Source: Cytidiella melzeri | Lineage: Eukaryota; Basidiomycota; Agaricomycetes; Polyporales; Irpicaceae | NCBI GenBank assembly: GCA_022592445.1 | Contig: JABYQR010000043.1 | Span: forward strand, 124,001 to 188,000 | DNA length: 64,000 nt | Direction: 5' to 3' | Part shown: positions 54,117 to 64,000 of the stretch, piece after piece | How the letters are laid out: every line of letters begins with the position of its first letter | Position numbering within the stretch: position 1 is the first letter of the stretch | Notes under the pieces: generated by a model | Databases searched by the model: none | Told to the model about the DNA's origin: nothing | What the model saw: only the letters and a program-made list of their open reading frames with translations | Position numbers and translations under genes: made by a program

Positions 54117-55438
54117 TGCCACCAGGAATGACTATCTTGTTTTCCCAGTTGCGCTTAATCATCCTGCCAGTGATATCAGTCTTCACTGTGTCACAGTTGT
54201 TCACCATACAGCCTGGCAGACCACAGTAAAGACAGAGATTTGAACCACCAGTCAATGACAGCTCTGGGGCTGGCGCGTTCCCCGCCTGGGCGGCACGGCT
54301 CTGAGCTGCAAGAGACAAGTCAGCTTGGCTCATCAGGTACTTGACCTTTTCCTGTAGCTCATTAATGTCTTCCTGTCTCATCCTTGTCTGCTACTTGGTC
54401 ATTGGTACCTCGCAAGGCACATCCAGAGCTTGCTTGCTGGTGGGTGCCACCAGTTTTGCTGCCGTCGCCCTCGGTGCGCTAAACAACGAGCTGGGAGCTA
54501 CAGAGGTCCCGTGAAGAAAAAACTGTGTTGTGTCATTGATGTCCTTTACTTTGTAATCGTCTGCTGGGTGGATTTTGGGAAACTTGACTTGTAGCCGCGT
54601 CACGATGTGCTTCATTTGCTGGCCGAGCACCTCTTGGCACCAACAGTTCTTGTCAATCTCCGATATCTTTGAGTTCATAACCATCCAGGTTGACTGGGTA
54701 CTGTAGTTGCAGTAGAATTTGGCCCAGTTGCCTAAAGTGCGAAATCCCTTCTGCTTCCAGCTGGCTACGTACTCTATCAGGCCTTATCTTGTATAAAGCG
54801 CTGTGGCGTTCGCGCCTGGGTAGCACTTGAAGACCTCCACTTTCCAGTCTTCGTAGGTTTCGGTTGGCACATAGCTTTCAAGTTCCTCCCACTGGTCCTG
54901 GACTGTGATGTCTACGTAGTTTGCGGCGTACTTCAAGGGTGTCAAAGTAGCAAGCCAATGTCTGGGGCTCTGATGGATTGAACTTAGGCGCATGTTCGTC
55001 ACCTATCAAAGGCATGGTCTGTACTGCGGCCATTGCAACTACTAGCTTTGCGTTTGGTGGAAATTGTTGTATTTTAGTTTGTATTTGTCCTATTATTGCT
55101 GTAGTGGGAGATTGCAAACGGGCTCGAGGAGCTGATGGCGTGGATGAGGGATTAGAGGGAGGAAGAGGAACTTCCGAGGGAGATTTGGGGCTGGTGAAAG
55201 TGACGTTTGGTGTAGAGAATTCTGGAGTTGGAGACCTGGAACTTGGCGCAGGAGTAGCTTGTTGCCTTTGATTTTTGCGGGCTATCACCTGTCCTTGCCT
55301 GATAATTGCTTCCGGGTTGTTCTGTGCTTCCGTTAATACTGAGCTTGGTAAACGTCCATCCCTTCTTCCCCTCGGAATTCTGGATCTGCTGGAACTCGTC
55401 TTGCCTTCTCTCAGCAAAGCACAAGTGAAAACTAGCAA
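54117..55438 (-). pseudogene. gag: Gypsy C gag, upstream part
   Basis: On the minus strand after the LTR and PBS come a basic and proline/serine-rich segment (SSRSPTPEFSTPNVTFTSP), then capsid-like sequence (MAAVQTMPLIGDEHAPKFNP, YEDWKVEVFKCYPGA). The knuckle CLYCGLPGCMVNNC follows, in which the expected GH is GC. Frames change near 54,990 and 54,780 and stops are present. It breaks off at 54,112 with the Gypsy E insertion and continues at 29,471. Confidence 0.75.
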
Positions 55439-55456
55439 AATTTATAGAGACCCCTT

Positions 55457-55469
55457 GCGGTGGGCTCCA
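55457..55469 (-). promoter_or_regulatory. Primer-binding site of Gypsy C
   Basis: The minus strand reads TGGAGCCCACCGC three bases inside the LTR end. It begins with TGG, the complement of a tRNA CCA end, as expected for a tRNA-primed element and unlike Gypsy A. The tRNA cannot be identified by eye. Confidence 0.65.
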
Positions 55470-55472
55470 AAA

Positions 55473-57286
55473 TGAAACACTGTGATATGCTCCGGAACTA
55501 GTTACAACCCCAAAGACAACACAACCAACCACAAAGTGGCAATAGGAGTGTAAGGGCGTGGGAGCACGGTAGTGTGAAAGTGTGCGAGGTGGTCTTTAGA
55601 GTCCTGGTTTACCTGCGCTGTAAGGAGCGACAAGGTTTTCAATAATAACAGTTTTGTATAAATTGAGCTATGAGGGCAAAGCATCACGCATATTGCGGGC
55701 AAAAGGGTGGGCGGCGCGGTGAAGCGAAAGAGGCTTAGCACAAACACAAAGTGGACACGCGCGAGACACTGAGTCTCGAAGTAAACAGCGCGCAGAAAGT
55801 TGCGGACAGCAAACCCAAAACACAGTTGCTAATGAAGATAAAGTGGTTTGCTGTAAAACGCAGTCACAGTAAAAGTAAATGCAGTAAGCTTGATGCAGTG
55901 AAGATGAAACGCAGACACAGTAATGCAGTAAAATAACGCAGTTAGGAATAGAAGCAATGCAATGAAACCAAACAAATCGCAGACGCAGAGTGAATTAGTT
56001 GTACACAAAACGCAACGTAAGCCTATGCTAGACCGAAGTCACTTTGACTCAATCGATTTGCCGTGGGAGCAATAGTGAAGGACAACTCATCCAGAGCGGC
56101 AATGCATGTTACAAGCGAAGGCATGACCGACGATGACGTTAGCTGAGCTTGTGAGATTGAACTGGATGAGTTCGCACTCATGGTTATCTCCTTCAAAGTC
56201 TGGCAAGAGCCAACAATCTGGATGCAGCGCGGGTGGACAGTTGCAGTCAAGCGGAACAAAAGGGCTGGAGCACAGGGGAATTGGGTGATCGCTCTGCATG
56301 TCGCAATAAAAGCAATTATCATGTGAGTCCGCAACCGAGGTGACGGACGACGCTGGCAAAGGGGATTTAGTGGTGGATCTCTCGGGGAAGACTGTAGGCG
56401 TTACTGAGGTTTCTGGTGGAGGTGTAGGCGTAGGGATGATGGGGTAACAGCAAAGGACGTTGTGTTGCGGGCGGTAAGGGCAGCGACCGTCTGGCAAGTG
56501 CAGAACTGTTGGACAAAAGCGGCAAACACGAGGCAGGTTGTGAATTGAAGTTGCAGTGGATATAAATGTAGTTTAGAGTGCAGAAGATGCTGCAGCTTAT
56601 TGACACAAAGAGACTCCCTCAACGCAAGCCCAAAGTGTAAGGAAAACTCTGAGAAGTGAGGGGGGGCCGGGGGGTAATTGTATTTTCTATGCAGTACAGA
56701 CAACATCTTTTATATACCTAACCTTCTAAACCTCTCCTTCTTTGTCCTAAACCCAAACACAAGAGCAAGAATCCAGTGCGCCAGAGTACTTCCACCAACA
56801 GAGGCAAAGCAATCAGCAAACCAACACTCAGCAGGACACAGTGTTAGGCGTGGCAGAGAGCTGACGCATGCCTCTACAAGAGAAAGAGCGCCAACAGTTG
56901 CAAGCAGGTGATGCTGCACCATCCAGGAGTCACACAGCGTGGAGTGATAGGAGCCTCCATGAAACGTGGTCCATGAGTCAAATTTCTTCTAACGTTGGTC
57001 CAACTCACGTCCGAAACACTTGGTGGCTGGCTGGTCCGTACTCCAATGTGAAGAGCACGTGTCTGCAAATTAGAGGCTAGTGCGGGTTCACGGCCTTGGG
57101 TGTTTCTGGCAGGTCGCTGCCCCTTGGAAAGCCCTCAGATCCTTGGCAAACACCTCGTGACCTCGGTGAATATCCCGTGCCCGCGACACTGGGAAAGTGG
57201 GGGATTTGCCGCTTGAGAGGACGCGGGCCGCGCAAATGGCTGGATGCTGCTGTGTCTCCGCGCTTAGCTGTTTTCTGGGTGTATCA
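55473..57286 (-). repeat. 5' LTR of Gypsy C (1,814 bp) with internal ORF
   Basis: On the minus strand it runs TGATACACCC to AGTGTTTCA, followed by PBS and gag. It is homologous along its length to the solo LTR 44395-46244. It keeps the TATATAAAAG box (near 56,708) and an open frame (about 56,545 to 56,087) matching the LTR-encoded cysteine-rich protein. Many differences from the other copy are C-to-T or G-to-A. Confidence 0.85.
56087..56545 (-). pseudogene. Second copy of the LTR-encoded cysteine-rich ORF
   Basis: The frame is open through CRFCP, GRCPYRPQ, PIIPTPTPPPETS, CFYC, PLDCNCPPALHPDCW and HECELIQFNLTSSANVIVGH, closely matching the copy at 44984-45511 and in the same LTR position. The ATG is not conserved, and the C terminus differs (a stop about 12 residues after FACNMHC). 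Confidence 0.5.
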
Positions 57287-57602
57287 CTGTTCTCTAGGTT
57301 TACACGCATCAGGACATCCATCCATCCTGATGATGCCTTTGTACCAATCAATGGTGGGATTGTGATACCACAACCAATTAACTCCTATGATTACATTTTC
57401 TGGTTTGATGTTGGTAACCGTGAATATGGTCCTTTCTTTGTGGTCCCCTATCTTCATATTGAGAATGGCAACTTCGTCAATAGCCCCATCTTGATTGGGG
57501 GTTTCATCTATGCTGTACACCGGAATTGGTTGTTTCAACTTCCGGGTCCTGACGATGCTCTCGAACAAACTGTTCATGAATGAATAATGTTGAGGCTCCA
57601 CT
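57287..57602 (-). pseudogene. Gypsy protease fragment outside the Gypsy C 5' LTR
   Basis: The minus strand encodes KLKQPIPVYSIDETPNQDGA, DEVAILNMKIGDHKERTIF and NVIIGVNWLWYHNPTIDW, the flap and second half of a Gypsy-type protease from a further element. It is cut on one side by the Gypsy C LTR start and on the other by the inverted arm. Confidence 0.65.
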
Positions 57603-60600
57603 AGGACATTACTCATATTCTACAGCCTGAGATTCCCAACATTACCATCCCATATATCAACAATGTGCCTATCAGTTGTTCAGTTGTTCATCTGTGCCCA
57701 TGCCAAAGGGATCAAGCATTCAATTCAAAACACAAAGATATGGTTTGTGTGCTTGACATGCAGCGCAGAATCTTCACATGCCATCACATGCAAGATGTGC
57801 CGGGGCAACATTCAATGTAAGTAAGTATTCCCTTCCTTGCCATGTTTTTGTCATGTTGTGTTGTGCAAGGCTGACGTGGATTTCATACCGTTGATCTAGA
57901 CAGTAGATCAAAGCTGTCAACTTGATGATCTCACCATTCAACGGCTCTGAGGTGGATTTTGCACCACATGCATTACTGTAATCCTTATCTGTTAAGCACC
58001 TCCTAATTCACCACTCTTTAACATCTCTCGTGTTGGGAAGCATGCAGCATGAGCTCGAGCACAAGGCTATCCTCAGCTGTGCTACCAGCACAAACGTGCC
58101 TCTTGCTTACCGCGAGGTCTCTTCTGCGTCTACCGTGCGGGTCTGTCGCGGAGACCCCCAAAGGCAAGCAGATTGTGTTGTTTGTCAAGCCGTGAGTTTA
58201 CTTTGACCTTTCTCTTTGAATGCACAACTGACTTGTGCTGTAAGTGGCTTGTACCTGATTGGAGGACTTCTCTGACATCTCGAGGTGTACCATGGTACAC
58301 CTCCAAAAGCAGCCGGCGGATTATTTGCGGCGCTTAATGATCCTGCTCATACTCTCCATCCTCTGCACAACTACACCATACAAGCCTCAGTTGGTATTTC
58401 AGACTACACTTTTTGTACACGGACTAGTTATGTATTATCACTGCACCTTAGTGGCGCTCTGTGGAGAGTGTCTCATTGAGGATGAGCTGAGACAACTGCT
58501 GTGGCATTTGATGCCACTGGCAGGACCCTAAGGAGCTCGTGTTTGAGTCTGCAGATAAGGACCCCAATGATTGTCCACGGTTGTCGGTGTACATTCTTCT
58601 CATTCTATTGTTCCTGCCTTGCCCCTCCTTGCCTACCTTAGTCCGATGTCAGTACTTGCCTGGAGGTTCGGGCTGTAGAGTCTGATGTCGTTAACACTGC
58701 TCAACACCGTTCGACACCGCTCGGCACCGTTCGACACCACTCGGCACCGTTCGACACCGTTCGACACTGCTCTACACCGCTCGGCACCGCTCAGCGCCGT
58801 TCAACAACGTCCTTGCATGCTAACCATCCAATTTGCTTACACGTGTCCGTACGTTGAGTGTCCGCACAATCGTCCTGCAGTGAAGCGTAAGGAAATATGA
58901 GCGCAGCAGTACACTTGAGCGGTGCGTATATGATGTACTCCGCGGCGCTATATCCATCGGTCTCTCTGTCGTTCTGCGAGTTCACTATTGTTGAGCAAGT
59001 ATGAATGAGGGATGGTCTGCGGGATAGAGACGAAGTCGACGGGCGGAGAAGGATTTTGGCACGCAGTGAACGTGCGATCGTGTTCGCCACACCGCGTAAG
59101 GCAAGACAAGGGACAATGCTGGTGTTTTTGGTCAACTACGCAGTGCAATTGAGTAGCAACGTAAAGGCGTAAGTACCTTGACCAGAGAGAACCGTCGTCG
59201 TCGTCGTCTCCGTCGAACGATATGCTGACCCCGAGAGAGCGGCGGATGGGATGTAAAATTTCGCACCGTCCCACGAGACAAGAGCCGGCCTCCTGAGATA
59301 TGAGATATGAGATGAGTGAAACTTGCTGAGGCATAACGGAAGGAGATCCTGACAAGTTCGGTTGCAATCGTCACTGTGTAATTCGCGACGGTCACTGGAA
59401 GGACGCTAGCCTATATGCCTCGTATTGAGCATGCATATGCGCTTGAACGCGGCGTGTAAAGCTTACCTGGCTGTTAGTAATGGGGGAGAACCAGAACATC
59501 GCTGATGGCAAGGAACGAAAAATTCCCGCGCTGCCGCGATGAAGCACTTCCCGATACTAGCCTTCTTGTGCGTACGCTTGAGAAGTTCACTCTCAAAATA
59601 CACCAAAAGACCTGGATTTAAAAAGAAGGATGAATTCACGTGTGGCGAATGAGACGAACGCTGGAGCGAACATGACCTCTTATAGTCTCTTTCCTGCCAC
59701 CCGGGATTCCAGACCACAGCGCGCTTCTGCCTTCGACGCTATCTCGCCACTCGTCTCGTGCTTCTCGCTCTGAGCAATTTGTGGGAAGTCTGTACGCAAG
59801 CAGATTGCGGATGGGGAGGATGGTATGAGTTGAATTAGCCGTGAGCGAATGTCCCCTGCTTGAGGCCTGGGGTTTTATTCCGTGCGAGAAAGCATTTCCC
59901 CTAAACGACCGTTCGAATATATAGAGCCCTCGTACCAGCTGGGAGATGGTGGACCGTAGACTCGCCAGCCAGTCCGGACGCAAGCTGAACGCGCCAACCG
60001 AGACGAGCAATGGAGGCGCGAACATGAACGGCTGGGGACGAGCCTAGGTGGACCGTAATGCGGACTGCCCACTTCCCGTTCAGGCTCTACCAAAAAATTA
60101 AAAATAAAGAAATAAAAATAAAAATAAACATGGAATGATCACCGCAAGACGTCACGAATCACAGTGTCACAATGTCACTTTGCATAATCAGTGGTTGAAT
60201 TGCTCCGTCACGGGCGCTGGTATTGCATAAACTGCGTCTGAATACGGAGGGCACGCATTGATGTACACAACGTGTCGAAAGCGGATTTTTATTTGATGTA
60301 ACACACTGCCTTCCGGTTGAACCCGAAATTAGGCGTCTAGGTTTGCGTATTCTGAGCCTTTATATGCAGCGGATTACACGAATCAATATGTGCAATCATT
60401 GCGTAACCGGAATATTAATACTCATTTAATTATTAAATAATACTTGACGGACACGCAAAAATTACACAATGCAGTGGGATTCAATAACATAGCAGCCTAA
60501 ATGCAAAGATTCTTTGATACACACATTGAGTAAACAGCCATGCAATATGTGAGCTTTTGTTGAATGTTATTTAAAACATTCTTACCATATTCTGCAGTCT

Positions 60601-60623
60601 ATTATACTACTCTGTACCCAGTG
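57603..60623 (-). repeat. Right arm of the 3,021-bp inverted repeat
   Basis: It is a mirror copy of 24084-27104. It begins inside RT coding sequence (EDITHILQPEIP, on the plus strand here) and ends CTGTACCCAGTG. Its outer flank is a partial copy of the LINE-element terminal repeat; the left arm has a different outer flank. Confidence 0.93.
58021..58191 (+). pseudogene. Gene-fragment exon in the right arm
   Basis: It is the copy of the left-arm fragment. It reads LVLGSMQHELEHKAILSCAT and ends with VVCQA at a GTGAGT donor (58,192). The sequence after it (58,259-58,531) has two overlapping open frames, neither recognised. Confidence 0.4.
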
Positions 60624-60971
60624 TATGAACTATGACATCATCTAATGGAATGTTCTATACTATGACATCATAGTTCCAGCATGTTCCACAATGTTCCAGA
60701 GAGTTCTATCATGTGATACACATATAAGGAAAGGAGCACATCAGCGCATCAGAGACAGGAGGCGCATCAGCGCATCAATTGATAGGCACTGAGAATAAGC
60801 ACCGGAATAAGCGCCTGATAAGCGCCAGATAAGCACTGGATAAGCGCTGGATAAGCGCCTAAATAGACGCCGGATAAGCACTGGATAAGCGCTTGTCAAG
60901 CGCTTAAATATTCCCAATAATACCGTTGCCTGGTAAGGCAAGTCTTGTAGAAACATTGAAAATCTGTGACA
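60624..60971 (-). repeat. Partial copy of the LINE-element terminal inverted repeat
   Basis: It is homologous to 38,850-39,141, including the AGCGCTTATC units and the CTGTGACA end at 60964-60971. It is truncated at the junction with the inverted arm. Confidence 0.85.
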
Positions 60972-61506
60972 GAGTGGATATCAACGAGGAGGTGGTGGCA
61001 GGCATGAAGCACAAGTCATTATGAGTGGGTTTGCGAAACAAAGTGGGGGCGGAATAGTAAAATAAAACATTTGTGCAATAGAACGAGTTGAGACCAAGAC
61101 AGAACGTACAAGCACAAACAGAAATAGAAACGGATGCAGGCGGCATCAAGCGGGAGATGCAGCCGACCGCGGATGTGCACATTGGCACATCACTTGGTAG
61201 ACCCTGGAATAACAACATGTCTTACATACAGTTATATTATAATTGTGCTCTCTTCCTTTGCACCTTGGGCTCACTTGCTTGACACTCGTGTCTCAGGTAT
61301 TCAGAGGTCTGACAGCATCCTTGGGTCTTAGCAGCGCACACAACCCTGCCTTTCAATGTATCTGTTGTTAGGATGGATCAGCAAGAATAGTGACAAAGGT
61401 GTCTGTGGTGATGAAGAAGATGTGCACCACAAAGTCTACAGATTTGCACATGGTACCAAGGATCTTGATGCCGAGGAAGATGTTGAGCAAACAGAACATG
61501 GCAAAA
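60972..61506. other. Region without a recognised gene
   Basis: It contains a short acidic, coding-looking stretch near 61,365-61,500 (DEEDVHHKVYRFAHGTKD) that ends at the LTR fragment. Nothing else is recognised. Confidence 0.4.
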
Positions 61507-61730
61507 TGTTGCAAACAGTCTTCACACCCTATTATTTTTCTTCACTTCTTCAATTATCCTGATAACTAGTTGTCATCCTTACATTTGCCTTGACAATCCA
61601 ACTTGTCCTTCCTCCCTCACTCCCTGATCCACATCGCCTCCATTCAAGACAGACTATTATGTCATTGGTTATCTTCTTGTGTCCATTCGAACCTCGGACC
61701 TAACTCCGATTGGTTGACTCAACCCTGTGC
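61507..61730 (+). repeat. Truncated LTR, relative of the solo LTR at 42359
   Basis: It begins TGTTGCAAACAGTCTTCAC and follows the 42359 LTR for about 220 bp with many transition differences, then diverges. Confidence 0.8.
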
Positions 61731-62230
61731 CAGGTACGCACATCCCTGTACTCATAGTATTCATACTCAACCCTATACCAGGGCTGTTGATTGATAATTT
61801 TCCTCCTCATCATCAAGATTCACATGCAAAGTGTATTCATTATGTTGTTTGATAGTCAGCATAGAAATAGTGCTGCTCACCTCAGAGCCAGTACCGTGGA
61901 AACCCGCGGCAGCGGGAAACACTCGAAAACAGAAACTAGCACGAGATATATTGTTGTAGACTTCAACGTCAGGACAAAAGGAATAAGCAGATAATAATGT
62001 GTATGATAAGTCAGTGTACCTTCAATGTCGGGACAAAAGGAATGAAGTCCGTCGACGTTGAAGGCGAGGTTTATATATGAACATCAGAGGCTCGGCGGGG
62101 ACGAATAGGAATGTGAGAACAGAGAGGAAGAGTGTTTATGTAAGCAATGTCGAGAATAGGTAACTGTACTCGTTGTGGCCCTGTGGCCAGGGTTACACAC
62201 CCCCACCTGCTCTGGTACGCATAAGGCCGT
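61731..62230. other. Region without a recognised gene; short paired repeats
   Basis: CTTCAACGTCAGGACAAAAG near 61,960 is repeated with changes near 62,018, and GACGTTGAAGG near 62,056 is its partial inverse. No coding evidence. Confidence 0.4.
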
Positions 62231-62555
62231 ATAAATAGAGCTTTACCAAAAAGGGAAAGGGCAGCTGTTCCAAACACAATCCAAGTAACTATGATACACT
62301 GCAAAACATGTATGAGCATGCAAGCAGCACAAACAGAAGACAAAACCTGCGTAAGTTGAGAAAACCAAGGAAACAGAAGCATAGCATGGCAAAGATATAA
62401 ATTGAGCTTTACCGGAAAAGGGAAAGGGCAGCTGTTACAAACGCAATCTAAGCAACCATGATACACTGTGAAACATGTGTGAGTAGATGAGCAGTGCAAA
62501 CAGAATAAACAAAGAGCCTGACAGAGGCATGAATAGAGCTTCACTAGAAAGGGGG
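62231..62555. repeat. Tandem duplication, about 166-bp period, two copies
   Basis: ATAAATAGAGCTTTACC at 62231 recurs as ATAAATTGAGCTTTACC at 62397, with about 130 bp of clear similarity in each copy. Near 62,600-62,650 a shorter CTTATATACTRAAATATGTA duplication follows. Confidence 0.8.
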
Positions 62556-62795
62556 AATTGGAAGACTCACATCAGTAAGGTTTTGTACACTATGTAACAG
62601 TCTTATATACTAAAATATGTACCCTCTTATATACTGAAATATGTACCCTTCAATCATATCTATTGTCCCATGTAATTGCCTAAGATTGCTATGTGACTAG
62701 CTGTTGAGGAGCTCACAAATCACCCAAGTCCCCCGCCGAGCTCTCGGTTTGCCGCCATCATCCCGCGCCTAGCGGAGTTTGATTAGTGCTGACAA

Positions 62796-63287
62796 TTGGG
62801 TGGGAGATTAACCTCAAGTAATCCCATCCCATTCACCTCAATCGCATGGTCCAGAAAGACCGCTAAGATGCGCGCCATCGATGCGTGGGCGAACATGTGC
62901 AAGCATCCTGCATATCGAGGCCATAACTTCCTGCACGGGCGGCGAGCGATCGCCCCCACCACACATAAGGGAGGAAAATTCCTAACCCGCTTCACCACGA
63001 ATAGCTTGGTCGCCCGAGCAGCTCGAGCAATACTCAATCACGCGCCCACGGGAGAGTACCGATCGCGTTTCTTCCTAAACGAAAATACTCGTTGCAACAA
63101 CTGTAACGTCTTCCACTCACGCGCACACATCCTAAACCAATGCACTCGGTACTACCGGCCGCGACGCAACTTCCTGGAGTTCCTGAAGAACTCGTCTGAC
63201 CCCGACCCTGCGCTTTACACTTTCCTCACCGATAATCCTCTTGCATTCACTTTCGAGCACGCTCCCACCACCAACTTGATTTTATAA
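62796..63287 (+). pseudogene. 3' end of a LINE ORF2 (5'-truncated)
   Basis: About 163 codons without a start ATG at the beginning of the frame. The C-terminal zinc segment ARAILNHAPTGEYRSRFF, CNNCNVFHSRAHILNQC is typical of the end of fungal LINE reverse-transcriptase proteins. No RT core is present. The sequence unrelated to it upstream (62,560-62,795) suggests 5' truncation, as is usual for LINE insertions. Confidence 0.7.
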
Positions 63288-63438
63288 CGTGGTAGTGTAC
63301 TTCCTCTGCGCGTTTCGCACGTCTAGGCTTTAGAGTCTTCCCGTTACACGTAGATTAATAGGTGTATAGTCGTATAGTTTGTATCGTCCCTGGCCTCGCC
63401 GACGTTTAATAATATTGATTTAAAATAAAAAATAAAAA
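63288..63438 (+). other. 3' UTR and A-rich tail of the LINE fragment
   Basis: The sequence ends in ATTTAAAATAAAAAATAAAA near 63,436, an A-rich tail expected at a LINE 3' end. A target duplication was not found. Confidence 0.55.
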
Positions 63439-64000
63439 AGACATAGGCTTTGTTAGCTAGAGTTTGTTAGCTGATGCCAAACCGTGAAGCCAAAGAATGC
63501 AACCTGCTTGAGCAGGTCAAGGTTGAGCCACACACGCATAAAACATACAGCTGATCTCGGTAATCTGATCCCGAGGAAGTGCTCCTTCCTGCTCGAGCAG
63601 AGCCTCTCCCGCCGGCCAAGCTTCGATTGCCAATCATGTTGGCCGCGCGAGGCATATACGGTGGCTAATGGCACCCTAGGTTCCTGAGTTGAAATGGGGC
63701 ATGCCAGCGGACCATATGTGGGTCAAGTTAACAATAAACCACACATATTAACGAGGTTACCAGACAGCTTTGAACGCATTCGACGGCAGTCTATCAGTAC
63801 TCTGCCAACGTCGGAGTCACAGGGTGGTTGTACGTGTGAAGAACGAGGTGGTAGCCATTTTCAAATAAAGTCAAGGCACAGGTGTGGATATTGACGTGAG
63901 GATTGACAGTCTTACTTCTCTTCTCCATCCTGCATGTGCTTGGTGAGCAAATTCGATGTACGTTTGTCATAATTTCAAATTTCCGGTATCAAAGCACTCA
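63439..64000. other. Region without a recognised gene
   Basis: Short open frames exist, but none has convincing coding features or splice structure. Confidence 0.4.

Noticed and set aside
24084..60623. One giant transposon with 3-kb terminal inverted repeats
   Set aside because: The arms include part of a Gypsy RT at their inner ends and the outer flanks are unrelated sequences (the right one lies in a partial LINE-element repeat), so a single insertion does not explain the two ends.
63453..63894. Short frames at the right end of the window
   Set aside because: They overlap on both strands, have no motif, and no consistent gene model.

Overview
The window looks like basidiomycete (Agaricomycete-type) nuclear DNA. 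The genes have short introns of about 50-70 bp with GT..AG ends and CTNAN-like branch sites, and there are Ty1/Copia, chromodomain Ty3/Gypsy and LINE elements. There are no prokaryotic signals. Most of the sequence is nested retrotransposons. Only three spliced genes look like resident, possibly functional loci.

Layout. 1-1.3 kb: the tail of a transposase-like gene, reiterated subterminal-type repeats, one isolated coding exon and a 72-bp duplication. 1,317-14,433: Gypsy element A, a chromovirus with decayed gag and pol and a 5-bp target duplication. An intact, very young Copia element (8,912-14,101, identical LTRs, own 5-bp duplication) sits inside its 3' LTR. 15.0-21.2 kb: a divergent pair of spliced genes, a 12-exon gene on the minus strand and a 7-exon gene on the plus strand. 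21.87-22.46 kb: a small secreted double-psi beta-barrel protein. 22.8-24.1 kb: eroded gene fragments.

24,084-60,623 is framed by two 3,021-bp inverted arms with no net indel. Their outer ends read CACTGGGTA, like the ends of a 422-bp foldback element inside the region. The nesting inferred from target duplications and restored reading frames is as follows. Gypsy C (minus; LTR 55,473-57,286, gag to 54,117, continued from 29,471 down to RT near 27 kb) was interrupted by Gypsy E (plus; LTRs 29,477-29,736 and 53,830-54,111). Gypsy E was then hit by a poly-A retroposon (30,915-39,757) and by solo LTRs at 42,359, 44,395, 49,184 and 50,734. The retroposon itself contains a 7.2-kb element with LINE proteins between 665-bp terminal inverted repeats (31,950-39,141). 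The solo LTR at 50,734 contains the foldback element and a 22-copy decamer array. Two of the solo LTRs belong to the Gypsy C family, so that family was active before and after Gypsy E arrived.

60.6-64 kb: a partial copy of the LINE-element terminal repeat, an LTR fragment, a 166-bp tandem duplication and the 3' end of a second LINE.

Strongest candidates for something undescribed: the TIR-bounded LINE-protein element, the divergent two-gene cassette, the protein-coding LTR of family C, the extra ORF downstream of integrase in Gypsy E, and the self-priming LTRs that carry an intron flanked by its own duplicated splice-site sequence. All family assignments are from reading motifs by eye; no database search was run.
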